Positions 15,303-24,935 of a stretch of DNA of 64,000 nucleotides are shown piece after piece; position 1 is the stretch's first letter; the number at the start of each line of letters is the position of its first letter. The stretch is from Marmoricola sp. URHB0036 (GTDB lineage: Bacteria; Actinomycetota; Actinomycetes; Propionibacteriales; Nocardioidaceae). The notes beneath the pieces were generated by a model, which had not been told where the DNA came from, ran no database searches, and worked only from the letters and a program-made list of their open reading frames with translations. The position numbers and the translations under genes were made by a program. The DNA is taken from contig NZ_AUEP01000016.1 in NCBI RefSeq assembly GCF_000426045.1, forward strand, positions 55,591 to 119,590, read 5' to 3'.

Positions 15303-16694
15303 GTGAGTGATTTCGATGTCGTCGTCCTCGGTGCGGGCCCCGGTGGGTACGTCGCCGCCATCCGCGCCTCGCAGCTCGGCCTCAAGGTGGGCGTGATCGA
15401 GAAGCAGTACTGGGGTGGGGTCTGCCTCAACGTGGGCTGCATCCCGTCCAAGGCACTGCTGCGCAACGCCGAGCTCGCGCACATCCTCGAGCACGAGAAG
15501 GACAAGTTCGGGATCACCGGCGACGCCACCATGGACTTCAAGCCGACCCACGCCCGCAGCCGCGAGGTGTCGGACTCCATCGTCAAGGGCGTCCACTTCC
15601 TGATGAAGAAGAACAAGATCGAGGAGATCGACGGCTGGGGCACCTTCACCGATGCCAAGACCATCGAGGTGAAGCTCAACGACGGCAAGACCCGCACCGT
15701 CACCGGCGACCACATCATCATCAGCACCGGTGCAACGACCCGACTGGTGCCCGGCACCGAGCTGTCCGACAACGTGGTGACCTACGAGGAGCAGATCCTC
15801 AGCGACCAGCTGCCCGGCTCGATCGTGATCGCCGGCTCGGGCGCGATCGGGGTCGAGTTCGCCTACGTGATGGCCAACTTCGGCGTCGACGTGACCATCG
15901 TGGAGTTCCTCGACCGGATGGTGCCGACCGAGGACGCCGAGGTCTCCAAGGAGCTGGCCAAGCACTACAAGAACCTCGGCGTGAAGGTGCTGCTCAAGAC
16001 CAAGGTCGAGAAGATCGAGGACACGGGCGACAAGGTCAAGGTGACCGTCAGCAAGGACGGCAAGGAAGAGGTCATCGAGACCGACAAGGTGCTCCAGGCG
16101 ATCGGGTTCGCGCCGCGCCTCGAGGGCTACGGGCTCGACAAGACCGGCGTGAAGACCACCGACCGCGGCGCCATCGCGGTCGACGAGCGCGGCCGTACCA
16201 ACGTCGACGGCGTCTGGGCGATCGGCGACGTCACCGGCAAGCTGATGCTGGCCCACACGGCCGAGGCGATGGGCATCGTTTGCGCCGAGACGATTGCCGA
16301 CCACGACACCATCGAGATCGACTTCGACATGATCCCGCGGGCGACGTACTGCCAGCCCCAGATCGCCTCCTTCGGCTACTCCGAGGCCCAGGCCAAGGAA
16401 AAGGGCTACGACGTCAAGGTGGCCAAGTTCCCGTTCTCGGCCAACGGCAAGGCCAAGGGACTCGGCGAGACGGCCGGCTTCGTGAAGATCGTGGCCGACG
16501 CGAAGTACAACGAGATCATCGGCGCCCACCTCATCGGCCCCGACGTGACCGAGCTGCTGCCGGCCCTGACGCTGGCGCAGAAGTGGGACCTCACTGCCGA
16601 CGAGGTCGCACGCAACGTCTTCGCGCACCCGACGCTCTCCGAGGCCGTCAAGGAAGCCATCGAGGGCATCGCCGGTCACATGATCCACATGTGA
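15303..16694 (+). CDS. lpdA: Dihydrolipoyl dehydrogenase (E3), first copy
   Basis: A flavoprotein that re-oxidises dihydrolipoyl groups on E2 or GcvH using NAD+. The 463-residue protein shows the FAD motif [10 protein letters not shown], the redox disulfide CLNVGC (Cys41, Cys46), the NAD motif [12 protein letters not shown], the second FAD motif WAIGDV and the C-terminal [11 protein letters not shown] with the catalytic His-Glu. The sequence around the disulfide is like M. tuberculosis Lpd. The GTG at 15303 is chosen because TAGGCT (15290-15295) ends seven bases upstream as a leaderless promoter. A second, diverged E3 gene lies at 20323-21714. Confidence 0.96.
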   Translation: MSDFDVVVLGAGPGGYVAAIRASQLGLKVGVIEKQYWGGVCLNVGCIPSKALLRNAELAHILEHEKDKFGITGDATMDFKPTHARSREVSDSIVKGVHFLMKKNKIEEIDGWGTFTDAKTIEVKLNDGKTRTVTGDHIIISTGATTRLVPGTELSDNVVTYEEQILSDQLPGSIVIAGSGAIGVEFAYVMANFGVDVTIVEFLDRMVPTEDAEVSKELAKHYKNLGVKVLLKTKVEKIEDTGDKVKVTVSKDGKEEVIETDKVLQAIGFAPRLEGYGLDKTGVKTTDRGAIAVDERGRTNVDGVWAIGDVTGKLMLAHTAEAMGIVCAETIADHDTIEIDFDMIPRATYCQPQIASFGYSEAQAKEKGYDVKVAKFPFSANGKAKGLGETAGFVKIVADAKYNEIIGAHLIGPDVTELLPALTLAQKWDLTADEVARNVFAHPTLSEAVKEAIEGIAGHMIHM

Positions 16695-16722
16695 CACCCC
16701 TGGCGAGCTGCGCAGAGGCTGC

Positions 16723-16766
16723 TTGCGTCATACGAATGGTGGTCTCGAGCGCACGGTTCGTATGAC
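16723..16766 (-). repeat. 44-nt palindromic interspersed element, copy 1
   Basis: The element has 10-bp perfect ends GTCATACGAA / TTCGTATGAC (16727-16736, 16757-16766). Its reverse complement matches 31777-31820 at 42 of 44 bases. It sits between the convergent ends of lpdA and a DinB-like gene. The conserved centre between the arms shows this is a related element and not just a chance hairpin. Confidence 0.8.
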
Positions 16767-16790
16767 TCGTCTGCGGCTCGCGCACTGACG

Positions 16791-17363
16791 CTAGGTCCGG
16801 GGAGGCGGTGCCCAATAGGGGTCGCGGCCCAGGAACGCGACCAGTCGCGACTCGGCGTCGGCGTCCTCCGGTACCTCGACGCGAGGTCCGTACTGCCCGC
16901 TGTCCCGCAGCAGCTGATCGATGGGCTCCATCCCGGCGAGCATCGACTCGCATCGCTGTGGGTCGAGTGCCGGCACTTGTCCGGTGGCCGTGGCCAGGTC
17001 CCAGGTGTGGTGGAACACGTCGGCGGTGAAGAACCGAGAAACCGCCTGGTCGAGCGGGATTCCACCGAAGTTCGGGTTGGTGGGCACGAGCGCAGCGGCG
17101 GTGGGGTCCTCGAGCAGCGAGATCACACCTTCGGCAAAGGTCCGCCAGGCCTCAGCCGGGTCCGTCTCGGTCGGAGGGCCGACCGTGAATGCCACATCCA
17201 GGTCGTGCGTCAGGGCGGGGAACCACGCGATCAGGTGGTCGACGACGTCGCGCGCCCTCCACTCAGGTACTGGCGTGGGGTCATCCCACTGGTCGGGTCG
17301 CACCGCGTCCACGACCTCGCCGAAACGGCCACCGATCTCACGGAACTCTTCAGCTGGCGTCAT
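16791..17363 (-). CDS. DinB-like TIGR03086/maleylpyruvate isomerase family protein
   Basis: A 190-residue helical-bundle protein of the actinobacterial mycothiol-dependent/DinB group: EEFREIGGRFGEVVDAVRPDQWDDPTPVPEW, then DVVDHLIAWFPAL and a late DVFHHTWDLATATG. The three metal-binding His positions expected for the fold are present (DHLIAW and FHHTWD). Members use mycothiol as cofactor or are uncharacterised; the reaction here is unknown. The frame is open to 17453, but the ATG at 17363 begins the family-typical sequence. It stands alone between a repeat and a small membrane protein gene. Confidence 0.75.
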   Translation of the reverse strand: MTPAEEFREIGGRFGEVVDAVRPDQWDDPTPVPEWRARDVVDHLIAWFPALTHDLDVAFTVGPPTETDPAEAWRTFAEGVISLLEDPTAAALVPTNPNFGGIPLDQAVSRFFTADVFHHTWDLATATGQVPALDPQRCESMLAGMEPIDQLLRDSGQYGPRVEVPEDADAESRLVAFLGRDPYWAPPPRT

Positions 17364-17469
17364 GCAAGGGAGACTGCCGTACGGCCGTCGACTGATCGGC
17401 CCCGGGTCGAGCAGGTCGCCAGGTGCGGGCCCGGCCGCTGTCAGGTGCAGCAAGGGGGTCGCCGCCGAC

Positions 17470-17871
17470 CTAGCCCGTCAGGAACCGGTCCAGGTTGAGG
17501 ACCCAGAAGACGGCGCACACCGCCAGCACGAACGGCAGGTACATCCAGCCGGCGCGAGGCGGCTTGGTCAGGATGGTGTGCCACATCCGGGCGAGCACGA
17601 GCAGCAGGCCGGCGGCGTACACCGCCCAGAGCAGGGGTCCGAAGGTGTGCCAGACCTCCGACCAGCCGGTGTAGGGGCGACCGAGATCGTCGTACTGCTG
17701 CCGGGTGACCGCACCCGGGCCTGCGAAGACCTCGGCGTACGCCGTGAGGGAGGCGAACAGGATGGTGAACAGTCCCCACAGGGAGACGAGCGAGCCGAGA
17801 ACCACCTGGGGAATCGACGCGTTCGGTCGGCGCACGTAGCGTGCCGATTGCATCAGCGACATGGTGCGCAT
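17470..17871 (-). CDS. Small four-helix membrane protein, unknown function
   Basis: A 133-residue protein with three or four hydrophobic segments (VVLGSLVSLWGLFTILFASL, LLWAVYAAGLLLVLA, YLPFVLAVCAVFWVLN). No family recognised. Several in-frame Met codons (17871, 17862, 17853) are possible starts. It lies in the same direction as the rhodanese gene upstream, 84 nt away. Confidence 0.6.
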   Translation of the reverse strand: MRTMSLMQSARYVRRPNASIPQVVLGSLVSLWGLFTILFASLTAYAEVFAGPGAVTRQQYDDLGRPYTGWSEVWHTFGPLLWAVYAAGLLLVLARMWHTILTKPPRAGWMYLPFVLAVCAVFWVLNLDRFLTG

Positions 17872-17955
17872 TCTGCCCCGACAGACCGCCCGAAATTGGG
17901 CCTTTGCGGACAGAGAGTCGCGCGGGACCAGACCAGGGGCAGGCGGGCGACGACG

Positions 17956-18348
17956 TCAGTCACCGGCGCGGTTATGCAGCTCCAGCATCGCCTGGAACCC
18001 TCCGGCGAGGTCCGTCGCGTCGGGGTGGCCCAGCTGCTGCAGGGTGGCCGCGGCCAGGCTGGAGGCGTAGCCCTCGTCGCAGACCACGACCACGCGCCGT
18101 CCGGACGTCGCTTCCGGCAGCCGGTGCGGCGAGGTCGGGTCCAGCCGCCACTCGAGCACGTTGCGGGGTACGACGAGCGCACCCGCCAGCTCGCCGTCGC
18201 GGCTGCGCTGCTCGACCGGCCTGATGTCGACGACCAGCGCCCCCGCCGCCTGCTCGCGCTCGAGGTCCTCGGCGGCCACCCGCTCGAGGCATGCACGCGC
18301 CTCGGCGAGCAGCCGATCGATGGCAGGGGCTGGGTCGGCGTCGGACAT
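17956..18348 (-). CDS. Rhodanese-like domain protein
   Basis: A protein of about 130 residues that is essentially one rhodanese domain: GALVVDIRPVEQRS, PRNVLEWRLDP and the active-site loop VVVCDEGYASSLAAATL with its Cys. Rhodaneses carry persulfide sulfur on this Cys. The start codons GTG/ATG overlap the sucB stop (GTGATG), so it is translated after sucB and belongs to that operon. A link to lipoate sulfur metabolism is tempting but only inferred from position. Confidence 0.82.
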   Translation of the reverse strand: MSDADPAPAIDRLLAEARACLERVAAEDLEREQAAGALVVDIRPVEQRSRDGELAGALVVPRNVLEWRLDPTSPHRLPEATSGRRVVVVCDEGYASSLAAATLQQLGHPDATDLAGGFQAMLELHNRAGD

Positions 18349-20240
18349 CACACGTCGAAGTTGCCGGCCTCCAACCGAGCCTTCACGTCGGAGAGGAACC
18401 GGCCGGCGTCGGCGCCGTCCACCAGCTGGTGGTCGTAGGTCAGTGCGAGGTAGACCATGTGGCGTACGGCGATGGTCTCGCCGAGGTTGGCGTCGTCGAT
18501 GACCACCGCGCGCTTCACCACCGTGCCCGGTCCCAGGATCGCGACCTGCGGCTTGTTGATGATCGGGGTGTCCCAGAGGGCGCCGACGCTGCCGAGGTTG
18601 GTGATCGTGAAGGTGCCGCCCGACAGGTCGTCCGGCCCGATCTTGTTGGTGCGGGTGCGCTCGGCGACGTCGGCGATCTTCTTGGCGAGCCCGGCGATCG
18701 AGAGGTCTCCGGCCTCCTTCACCACCGGGGTCAGCAGGCCCTTCTCGGTGTCGACGGCGAAGGCGATGTTCTCGCTGTCGTGGTAGGTGACCTCGCCCGC
18801 CTCGAGGTCGAGGGTCGCGTTCAGCGCCGGGTGGGTCTTCAGGGCGTCGATCGTGGCCTTCGCGAAGAACGGCAGGTAGGAGAGCTTGACGCCCTCCCGG
18901 GCCAGGAAGTCGGCCTTCACGCTGTCGCGCAGGCGAGCGATCTTCGTGACGTCGACCTCGACGACCTGGGTCAGCTGGGCCGAGGTCTGCAGCGACTCGA
19001 CCATCCGCTTGGCGATCACCTTGCGCAACCGGCTCAACGGCTCGGTCTTGCCCCGCAACGGGCTCGCGGCGGCAGCCGGTGCCGACGGCTTCTCCGCGGC
19101 CGCAGGAGCGGCCGGCTCGCTGGCGGACTTGGCGGACTCAGCGGCCGCGAGGACGTCCTGCTTGCGAATCCGGCCACCGACACCGGTGCCCTCGATGCTG
19201 GACAGGTCGACGCCGTGCTCGGCCGCCATCTTGCGGACCAGGGGGGTGACGTAGCTGCCGCCCTCTCCGGACGACCCCGACGTGCTGGCGGACTCGGACG
19301 GGGTCGACTTCTCGGCCGGCTTCTCCTCGGCTGGCTTCTCCTCGGCCTTCTCGGGCTCCGGCTCCTCCTCGGCCTCCGGCTCGGGCTCCTCCTTGGCCTC
19401 GGGCTCCTCCTTGGCCTCGGGCTCGTCCTTCTCCTCCGGCTCGTCGTCCGAGGAGTCCGAGGAGTCCGAGGAGTCCGAGGAGTCCGAGGAGTCCGAGGAA
19501 CCGGAGCCGTCGCCGATGATCGCGAGCTCGGCGCCGACCTCGACGGTCTCGTCCTCCTCGACCTTGATCTCCTGGAGGGTGCCGGCCACCGGCGAGGGGA
19601 TCTCGGTGTCGACCTTGTCGGTGGAGACCTCGAGCAGGGGCTCGTCGACCTCGACGGTGTCACCGACCGACTTCAGCCAGCGGGTGATGGTGCCCTCGGT
19701 GACCGACTCGCCGAGCGCGGGCAGGGTGACGGGCGTACCGCCACCGCCTCCGCCGCTCTTCTTGGGCTCGGCCGGCTTCTGCTCCTCCTCCTCGTCCGCC
19801 ATCGACTCGTCGCCCTCGTCGGAGGAGTCGGAGTCTTCGGAGTCGTCGGACTCATCCGAGTCATCGGAGTCGTCGGTCGCGTCCTCGGAGTCGTCCGACT
19901 CCTCGGCCTCGTCGGCTTCGTCGGTCGCTTCCTCGTCTGAGGGGTCGTCGGAGGAGTCGTCCTCGGCCGAGTCGGAGCCGGAGTCAGAACCGCCGCCCTC
20001 GCCCTCGTCGCCGATGATCGCGAGCTCGGCGCCGACCTCGACGGTCTCGTCCTCCTCGGCCTTGATCTCCAGCAGGGTGCCGGCGACCGGCGAGGGGATC
20101 TCGGTGTCGACCTTGTCGGTGGAGACCTCGAGCAGGGGTTCGTCGACCTCGACGGTGTCGCCCACGGACTTCAGCCAGCGGGTGATGGTGCCTTCGGTGA
20201 CGGACTCGCCCAGTGCGGGGAGGTTCACGGGTGTCGACAT
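18348..20240 (-). CDS. sucB: 2-oxoacid dehydrogenase E2 acyltransferase (dihydrolipoamide succinyl/acetyltransferase)
   Basis: A 630-residue E2 core subunit. Domain order: lipoyl domain 1 (about 4-78, lipoylated Lys43 in STDKVDT), acidic Ser/Asp/Glu linker, lipoyl domain 2 (about 170-244, Lys209), a second linker with SSD repeats and Pro/Glu/Lys runs, the E3/E1-binding domain (about 330-366, [16 protein letters not shown]) and the catalytic domain from about 395 ending with [13 protein letters not shown]. In actinobacteria this locus usually serves the mixed pyruvate/2-oxoglutarate complex, where the 2-oxoglutarate E2 function is fused to E1, so the symbol dlaT/aceF may fit as well as sucB. 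It lies downstream of an E3 gene and upstream of a rhodanese gene. Confidence 0.95.
   Translation of the reverse strand: MSTPVNLPALGESVTEGTITRWLKSVGDTVEVDEPLLEVSTDKVDTEIPSPVAGTLLEIKAEEDETVEVGAELAIIGDEGEGGGSDSGSDSAEDDSSDDPSDEEATDEADEAEESDDSEDATDDSDDSDESDDSEDSDSSDEGDESMADEEEEQKPAEPKKSGGGGGGTPVTLPALGESVTEGTITRWLKSVGDTVEVDEPLLEVSTDKVDTEIPSPVAGTLQEIKVEEDETVEVGAELAIIGDGSGSSDSSDSSDSSDSSDSSDDEPEEKDEPEAKEEPEAKEEPEPEAEEEPEPEKAEEKPAEEKPAEKSTPSESASTSGSSGEGGSYVTPLVRKMAAEHGVDLSSIEGTGVGGRIRKQDVLAAAESAKSASEPAAPAAAEKPSAPAAAASPLRGKTEPLSRLRKVIAKRMVESLQTSAQLTQVVEVDVTKIARLRDSVKADFLAREGVKLSYLPFFAKATIDALKTHPALNATLDLEAGEVTYHDSENIAFAVDTEKGLLTPVVKEAGDLSIAGLAKKIADVAERTRTNKIGPDDLSGGTFTITNLGSVGALWDTPIINKPQVAILGPGTVVKRAVVIDDANLGETIAVRHMVYLALTYDHQLVDGADAGRFLSDVKARLEAGNFDV
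19447..19500 (-). repeat. Six 9-bp tandem units in the sucB linker
   Basis: On the plus strand TCCGAGGAG is repeated six times (the last ends GAA), encoding an SSD repeat in the flexible linker after lipoyl domain 2. It is a candidate site for length variation between strains. Confidence 0.85.
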
Positions 20241-20322
20241 CGGCTTCCTTCGCTCGTCGTTCTCGGTTCGATCTCGGATCAGTCCCTGGGGTCCGCTTCG
20301 AGGCTACCCAGAGTCCAGCAGG

Positions 20323-21714
20323 TCATGAGTGGGCGTGCAACGGCTTCCCGGCCAGTGCGAGGTGCGCCTCGCCGAGGGCTTCGTTCTGGGTGGGGTGCGC
20401 GTGCACCAGGGAGGCGACGTCCTCGGGGTAGGCGTCCCAGTTGCAGATCAGCTGGGCCTCGCCGATGAGCTCCCCGACGCGCGCGCCGACCATGTGTACG
20501 CCGACCACGGGACCGTCGGTGACGCGCACCAGCTTCACGAAGCCCGCAGTGGCCAGGATCTGGCTCTTGCCGTTGCCGGCGAGGTCGTAGGTGAGCGTCT
20601 CGACGGAGTCGCCATGGAGCTCCCGCGCCTGGGCCTCGGTGAGCCCGACGGAGGCGACCTCCGGGTCGCTGTAGGTCACGCGCGGGATGCCGGTCTCGTC
20701 GATGGGAGCGGGGGAGAGCCCGGCGATCTCCTCGGCCACGAAGACGCCCTGCTGGAACCCGCGGTGCGCGAGCTGGAGCCCCGGCACGATGTCGCCGACC
20801 GCGTAGACCCCCTCGACGCTGGTGCGGCAGCGTTCGTCCGCGGTGACGAAGCCCCGCTCCATGGCCACGCCCTGCTCCTCGTAGCCGAGCCCGTCGGTGG
20901 TCGGTCCCCGCCCGACGGCCACCAGGAGCAGGTCGGCCTCGAACGTCTTGCCGCCCTCGACGGTCACGGTGACCCCGTCGTCGGTGCTCTTGACCGCCTC
21001 GAAGCGGGTGCCGGTGGCGAAGGCGATCTTGCGCTTGCGGAAGGCACGCTCGAGCGTCTTGGAGGAGTGCTCGTCCTCGGCCGGGACCAGGTGGGGGAGA
21101 GCCTCGATGATGGTGACCTCGGCCCCGAACGAGCGCCACACACTCGCGAACTCGCAGCCGATGACACCGCCGCCGAGGACGATCACCGACCGTGGCACCG
21201 AGTCGAGGCGCAGCGCCTGCTCGGAGGTGAGCACCCGCGTGCCGTCGATCTCGAGTCCGGGGAGGGTGCGCGAGTAGGACCCCGACGCGAGCACGACCGC
21301 CTTGCCGACGTACGACGTGCCGTCGACCTCGACCGTGCGAGGTCCGGTGAGCTTGCCACTGCCCTCGACCACGGTGATCCCGCGTCCTTTGACGAGCCCG
21401 GTGAGCCCCTTGTAGAGGCGGCTCACCACGCCGTCCTTGTAGGAGTTCACGCCCGCCATGTCGATGCCGTCGAGGGTCGCCTGCACCCCGAACTTCTCGG
21501 ACTCACGGGCAGCGTCGGCGACCTCGGCGGCGTGCAGCAGCGCCTTGGTCGGGATGCAGCCGACGTGCAGGCAGGTGCCGCCGACCTTGTCCTTCTCGAC
21601 CAGCGCAACGCTGAGCCCCAGCTGGGCCGCACGCAGCGCACAGGCATAGCCCCCGGACCCTGCTCCCAGGATCACGACGTCGAACTGGTTGTCTCCGCCT
21701 GAGCCCTCCGGCAC
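20323..21714 (-). CDS. lpdA: Dihydrolipoyl dehydrogenase (E3), second copy
   Basis: A second E3 flavoprotein of 463 residues, encoded directly upstream of sucB on the same strand, so it is the likely dedicated partner of that E2. It shows GAGSGGYACA, the redox pair CLHVGC (Cys48, Cys53), GGGVIGCEFA, YAVGDI and the C-terminal HAHPTQNEALGEA. It differs clearly from the copy at 15303 (CLNVGC), so it is not a recent duplicate. The frame is open to 21753, but a GTG at 21714 follows GTGGAGG at good spacing and gives the same length as the first copy. Confidence 0.94.
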   Translation of the reverse strand: MPEGSGGDNQFDVVILGAGSGGYACALRAAQLGLSVALVEKDKVGGTCLHVGCIPTKALLHAAEVADAARESEKFGVQATLDGIDMAGVNSYKDGVVSRLYKGLTGLVKGRGITVVEGSGKLTGPRTVEVDGTSYVGKAVVLASGSYSRTLPGLEIDGTRVLTSEQALRLDSVPRSVIVLGGGVIGCEFASVWRSFGAEVTIIEALPHLVPAEDEHSSKTLERAFRKRKIAFATGTRFEAVKSTDDGVTVTVEGGKTFEADLLLVAVGRGPTTDGLGYEEQGVAMERGFVTADERCRTSVEGVYAVGDIVPGLQLAHRGFQQGVFVAEEIAGLSPAPIDETGIPRVTYSDPEVASVGLTEAQARELHGDSVETLTYDLAGNGKSQILATAGFVKLVRVTDGPVVGVHMVGARVGELIGEAQLICNWDAYPEDVASLVHAHPTQNEALGEAHLALAGKPLHAHS

Positions 21715-21829
21715 GTCTGCCTCCACTCCCTCGAACTGACGACCTTCATCCAATCACCCCGCCCGACGCGGCCCGACAAGACGTCGCGTTCGCATGAGAC
21801 TCGACCCCCGATGCAGCACACTGGTGGCC

Positions 21830-22207
21830 ATGGGATTGCTGGACCGGTTCCGCCGACGTGGCCACGGCACGGGGTCCACGGGCGCGATCGTGCGTGGTTC
21901 GGACAACGCCGACCAGCAGCACCTGCTCGAGTTCATCCGCTCCCGCCGCGGGGTCGAGGGATTCGTCGAGCCGCGAACGACGATCACCGATGTCACCTTG
22001 CTGCTCGTCGCCCACGACGGTGAGTGGACCCGGCGTCGGGTGCCCTCGGAGAAGTGGGCCCACGACTTCGCCAACCGCAACGGCGTGCCGTCGTACGACG
22101 CAGGGCTGGTCGGCATCCCCGACCGGATGCGCGCCTGGAACCGCGCGCAGAAGGAACGGCTCAAGCAGCAGCTCGACCGCGACCTCGACGGCGGCTCGGG
22201 CTCCTAG
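21830..22207 (+). CDS. Conserved hypothetical small protein
   Basis: A 125-residue protein starting MGLLDRFRRRG, an amphipathic basic helix that could touch the membrane, then a body with TDVTLLLVAHDGEWTRRRVPSEKWAHDFA and a charged C-terminal helix. No catalytic motif is visible. An upstream ATG at 21794 would add 12 residues that look unlike protein start sequence. The end overlaps the convergent pepA stop by four bases. Similar proteins beside pepA occur in related actinobacteria (from memory), so it is probably a real gene. Confidence 0.7.
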   Translation: MGLLDRFRRRGHGTGSTGAIVRGSDNADQQHLLEFIRSRRGVEGFVEPRTTITDVTLLLVAHDGEWTRRRVPSEKWAHDFANRNGVPSYDAGLVGIPDRMRAWNRAQKERLKQQLDRDLDGGSGS

Positions 22208-23742
22208 CTCTCGACGTCCTCAGCAGGCTCGTCGTCGCCGGCTGCGAGCGCGGCGACGTACTCCACCAGCGTGGAGATGCTGTAGCCGGTCGCCCCGGAC
22301 GGCACGTGTCCCCACGGTCCACCGGTGTTCCACGCCGGGCCGGCGATGTCGAGGTGCGCCCAGGGCCGACCCCCGATGAACTCCTCGAGGAAGGCGGCAG
22401 CGAAGAGCGCGGAGCCCCAGCGCACCCAGTTGTGCTGGAGCACGTCGGCGACCTTGCTCTCGGTGCGTACGGCCTCCCGGGTCTCGTCGGGGATCGGCAG
22501 CCGCCACAGCATCTCGCCGCTGGTCTCGGCGGCCGCGGCGACGGCGGCCGTGGTCTCGTCGTCCCCGAAGATCCCCGCGACCTTCTCGCCCAGGGCGACG
22601 ATGCAGGGGCCGGTCAGGGTCGCCACGTCGATGATCGCGTCGGGGGAGTCCTCGGCCGCCATCGCGATCGCGTCGGCCAGGATCAGCCGGCCCTCGGCGT
22701 CGGTGTTGGTGACCTCGACCGTCTTGCCGTTGAACATGGTGAGCACGTCGCCCGGTCGCATCGCGGAGCCCGAGACCATGTTCTCGGCCATCGGCGCGTA
22801 GGTCGTGACCGAGACCGGGAGCTCCAAGGCGGCGATCGCGAAGGTCGCGGCGATCACGGCGGCGGCACCGCCCATGTCGTACTTCATCGTCGCCATGGAG
22901 CTGCCGGGCTTGATGGTGAGCCCGCCGGAGTCGTAGGTGATGCCCTTGCCGACGAAGGCCACCTTGGCGCGCGCGTCCTCCGGGGCCCAGGTCAGCTTCA
23001 CCAGGCGTGGCGGGTTGGCCGAGCCGAGGCCGACGCCCAGGATGCCGCCGCAGCCGAGCTCGGCCAGCTCGTCGGGGCCGAGCACCTCGATCTCGACCTT
23101 GGGCTTCGAGCGCCCCGCACGCTTCTTGGCGAAGGCCAGCACGCCGTCGGCGAACAGCTCGGGAGTCAGGTCGTTGGGCGGAGTGTTCACCCAGTCGCGA
23201 GCCTGACGGACGACGTCGGCGACCGCCTGCGCCGCGTCCAGGGCCGCGATGGCGTCCTGCCGACGGGCGGCGTCGCTGAGGATCGAGACATCGGCGACAG
23301 CGGTCTCGTCCGAGCGCGACTTGTAGCGCTTGAAGGAGTAGCTGCCGAGCAGGAACCCGTCGGCGACCGCACGCACGTGCTCGGCGTCCTGGGCGGGGAG
23401 GGCGAGCGCCACCGAGGCGGCGTTGCCGACGTTGCGCGCGGCCACACCAGCGGCGCGGCGTACCCGCTCGACGGTGAGGGATTCGCGTTGGCCGAGGCCG
23501 ACGACGAGCAGCTGTCCGGCCTTGATCGCACCGCCGGTCGGCACCCGCAGCACCTCACCGGTGTCGCCCTTGAAGCCCATCGAGCTGAGCATCGGCTTGA
23601 ACTTGCGGCCGTACTCCGAGGCGACGTCCTCGGCTCCCGGGCAGGCGACCAGATCTCCCTTGGAGGTCTTGGCGACACCGATCACGACGAGGTCGGTGCG
23701 GGTCTTCGCGGGGCTGCCCTTGCGGAGGGTGTACGTCGTCAC
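22204..23742 (-). CDS. pepA: Leucyl aminopeptidase (M17)
   Basis: A cytosolic dizinc aminopeptidase of 512 residues that removes N-terminal residues from peptides. The catalytic half contains VGKGITYDSGGLTIKPG (metal-binding Lys and Asp), KYDMGGAAAV and the M17 signature NTDAEGRLIL. The N-terminal half is the usual macrodomain-like region. The frame is open to 24741, but that extension is antisense to gcvT; the GTG at 23742 (TTYTLRKGSPAKT follows) is correct in length. A TAGCAT hexamer lies eight bases upstream, suggesting a nearly leaderless transcript divergent from gcvT. Confidence 0.95.
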   Translation of the reverse strand: MTTYTLRKGSPAKTRTDLVVIGVAKTSKGDLVACPGAEDVASEYGRKFKPMLSSMGFKGDTGEVLRVPTGGAIKAGQLLVVGLGQRESLTVERVRRAAGVAARNVGNAASVALALPAQDAEHVRAVADGFLLGSYSFKRYKSRSDETAVADVSILSDAARRQDAIAALDAAQAVADVVRQARDWVNTPPNDLTPELFADGVLAFAKKRAGRSKPKVEIEVLGPDELAELGCGGILGVGLGSANPPRLVKLTWAPEDARAKVAFVGKGITYDSGGLTIKPGSSMATMKYDMGGAAAVIAATFAIAALELPVSVTTYAPMAENMVSGSAMRPGDVLTMFNGKTVEVTNTDAEGRLILADAIAMAAEDSPDAIIDVATLTGPCIVALGEKVAGIFGDDETTAAVAAAAETSGEMLWRLPIPDETREAVRTESKVADVLQHNWVRWGSALFAAAFLEEFIGGRPWAHLDIAGPAWNTGGPWGHVPSGATGYSISTLVEYVAALAAGDDEPAEDVES

Positions 23743-23808
23743 GGTGGGCCATGCTAGATCGTTGAACCCCAGCCGAACGGGCGGTGTCGCTGCGGTAACT
23801 TGCGGTGC

Positions 23809-24909
23809 ATGTCCCCGAAGCAGTCGCCCCTCCACGACCGGCACGCTGCCCTGGGGGCGAAGTTCGCCGAGTTCGGCGGCTGGGAGATGCCGCTGGAGTA
23901 CCCCACCGGCGTACTCAAGGAGCACGCGGCCGTCCGCAATGCCGTCGGCATCTTCGACGTCAGCCACCTCGGCAAGCTCGACGTGCGCGGACCCGGTGCC
24001 GCGGCGTACCTGAACGGGTGCCTGAGCAACGACCTCGGGCGCATCGGCCCCGGTCGGGCGCAATACACGCTGGCCTGCGACGCCACCACCGGTGGTGTGG
24101 TCGACGACCTGATCGCCTACCTGCACGACGACGACCACGTCCTGCTCGTGCCCAACGCCGCCAACACCGCCGAGGTCCGTCGACGCCTCGAGGCGGGGGC
24201 GCCCGAGGGCGTCACGATCACCGACCAGCACGAGTCCCACGCCGTCCTCGCCGTGCAGGGGCCCAGGTCCGACGAGGTGCTCGCGGCGCTCGACCTCCCG
24301 ACCGGCCACGGCTACATGTCCTTCGAGGTGACGCCCTTCGACGGGGAGGACGTCGTGGTGTGCCGTACCGGCTACACCGGCGAGCGCGGCTACGAGCTGG
24401 TCGCCGCCAACACGGTGGCGCCGCAGCTGTGGGACGCGCTGCTCGCGGCTGGGGAGCAGCACGACATGCTCCCGTGCGGGCTCGGGGCCCGGGACACCCT
24501 GCGCACCGAGATGGGGTACCCGCTGCACGGCCAGGACATCAGCCTCGACGTCACGCCCAACCAGGCCCGGCTCGGCTGGGCCGTCGGCTGGTCGAAGCCC
24601 GACTTCTGGGGCAAGGAGGCGCTGGTCGCCGAGAAGGAGGCCGGGGTCCGCGTGACGTTGCGTGGCCTGGTGGCCCAGGGCCGCGGGATCGCCCGTCCCC
24701 AGATGACGGTCAAGCTCGCCGACGATCTCCCCGTCGGTCACGTCACCTCGGGTACGTTCTCGCCAACCCTGCGCAAGGGTGTCGCCCTGGCCCTGGTCAA
24801 CTCCCAGATCCAGGTGGGCGCGGAGGTGCTGGTCGACGTCCGGGGGCGGCCCGAGGTCTTCGTCGTCACCCCGCCACCGTTCGTCGACACCGACGTGCGC
24901 GAGTCCTGA
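23809..24909 (+). CDS. gcvT: Aminomethyltransferase (glycine cleavage T protein)
   Basis: GcvT transfers the aminomethyl carbon from the lipoyl group of GcvH to tetrahydrofolate, releasing ammonia. The 366-residue protein begins [26 protein letters not shown], with [27 protein letters not shown] and the C-terminal [18 protein letters not shown], all typical. The conserved Asp of the folate site lies in the FDVSH region. ATG at 23809 is favoured over a TTG at 23800 by a TAACTT -10 hexamer ending seven bases upstream. gcvP and gcvH are not in the window. No glycine riboswitch fits in the 66-nt gap to pepA. Confidence 0.96.
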   Translation: MSPKQSPLHDRHAALGAKFAEFGGWEMPLEYPTGVLKEHAAVRNAVGIFDVSHLGKLDVRGPGAAAYLNGCLSNDLGRIGPGRAQYTLACDATTGGVVDDLIAYLHDDDHVLLVPNAANTAEVRRRLEAGAPEGVTITDQHESHAVLAVQGPRSDEVLAALDLPTGHGYMSFEVTPFDGEDVVVCRTGYTGERGYELVAANTVAPQLWDALLAAGEQHDMLPCGLGARDTLRTEMGYPLHGQDISLDVTPNQARLGWAVGWSKPDFWGKEALVAEKEAGVRVTLRGLVAQGRGIARPQMTVKLADDLPVGHVTSGTFSPTLRKGVALALVNSQIQVGAEVLVDVRGRPEVFVVTPPPFVDTDVRES

Positions 24910-24935
24910 CCCGATCTTCGACGAGAGGCAGCACG

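Noticed and set aside
16695..16790. Reading the 44-nt element as an ordinary terminator only
   Set aside because: It may well terminate, but the loop as well as the stem is conserved with the second copy 15 kb away, which plain terminators do not require.
18291..19940. Plus-strand open frame of about 550 codons across sucB
   Set aside because: Its Gly/Leu/Val-rich repeats are the reverse of the acidic Ser/Asp/Glu linkers of sucB; no domain is visible and the minus-strand gene is certain.
22024..23757. Plus-strand open frame of 577 codons across pepA
   Set aside because: Antisense to the certain aminopeptidase gene; the composition (Arg/His/Gly/Ala) is typical of shadows in GC-rich DNA.
23743..23808. 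Glycine riboswitch before gcvT
   Set aside because: The gap to the divergent pepA gene is only 66 nt, and a leaderless -10 hexamer lies seven bases before gcvT, leaving no room for an aptamer.
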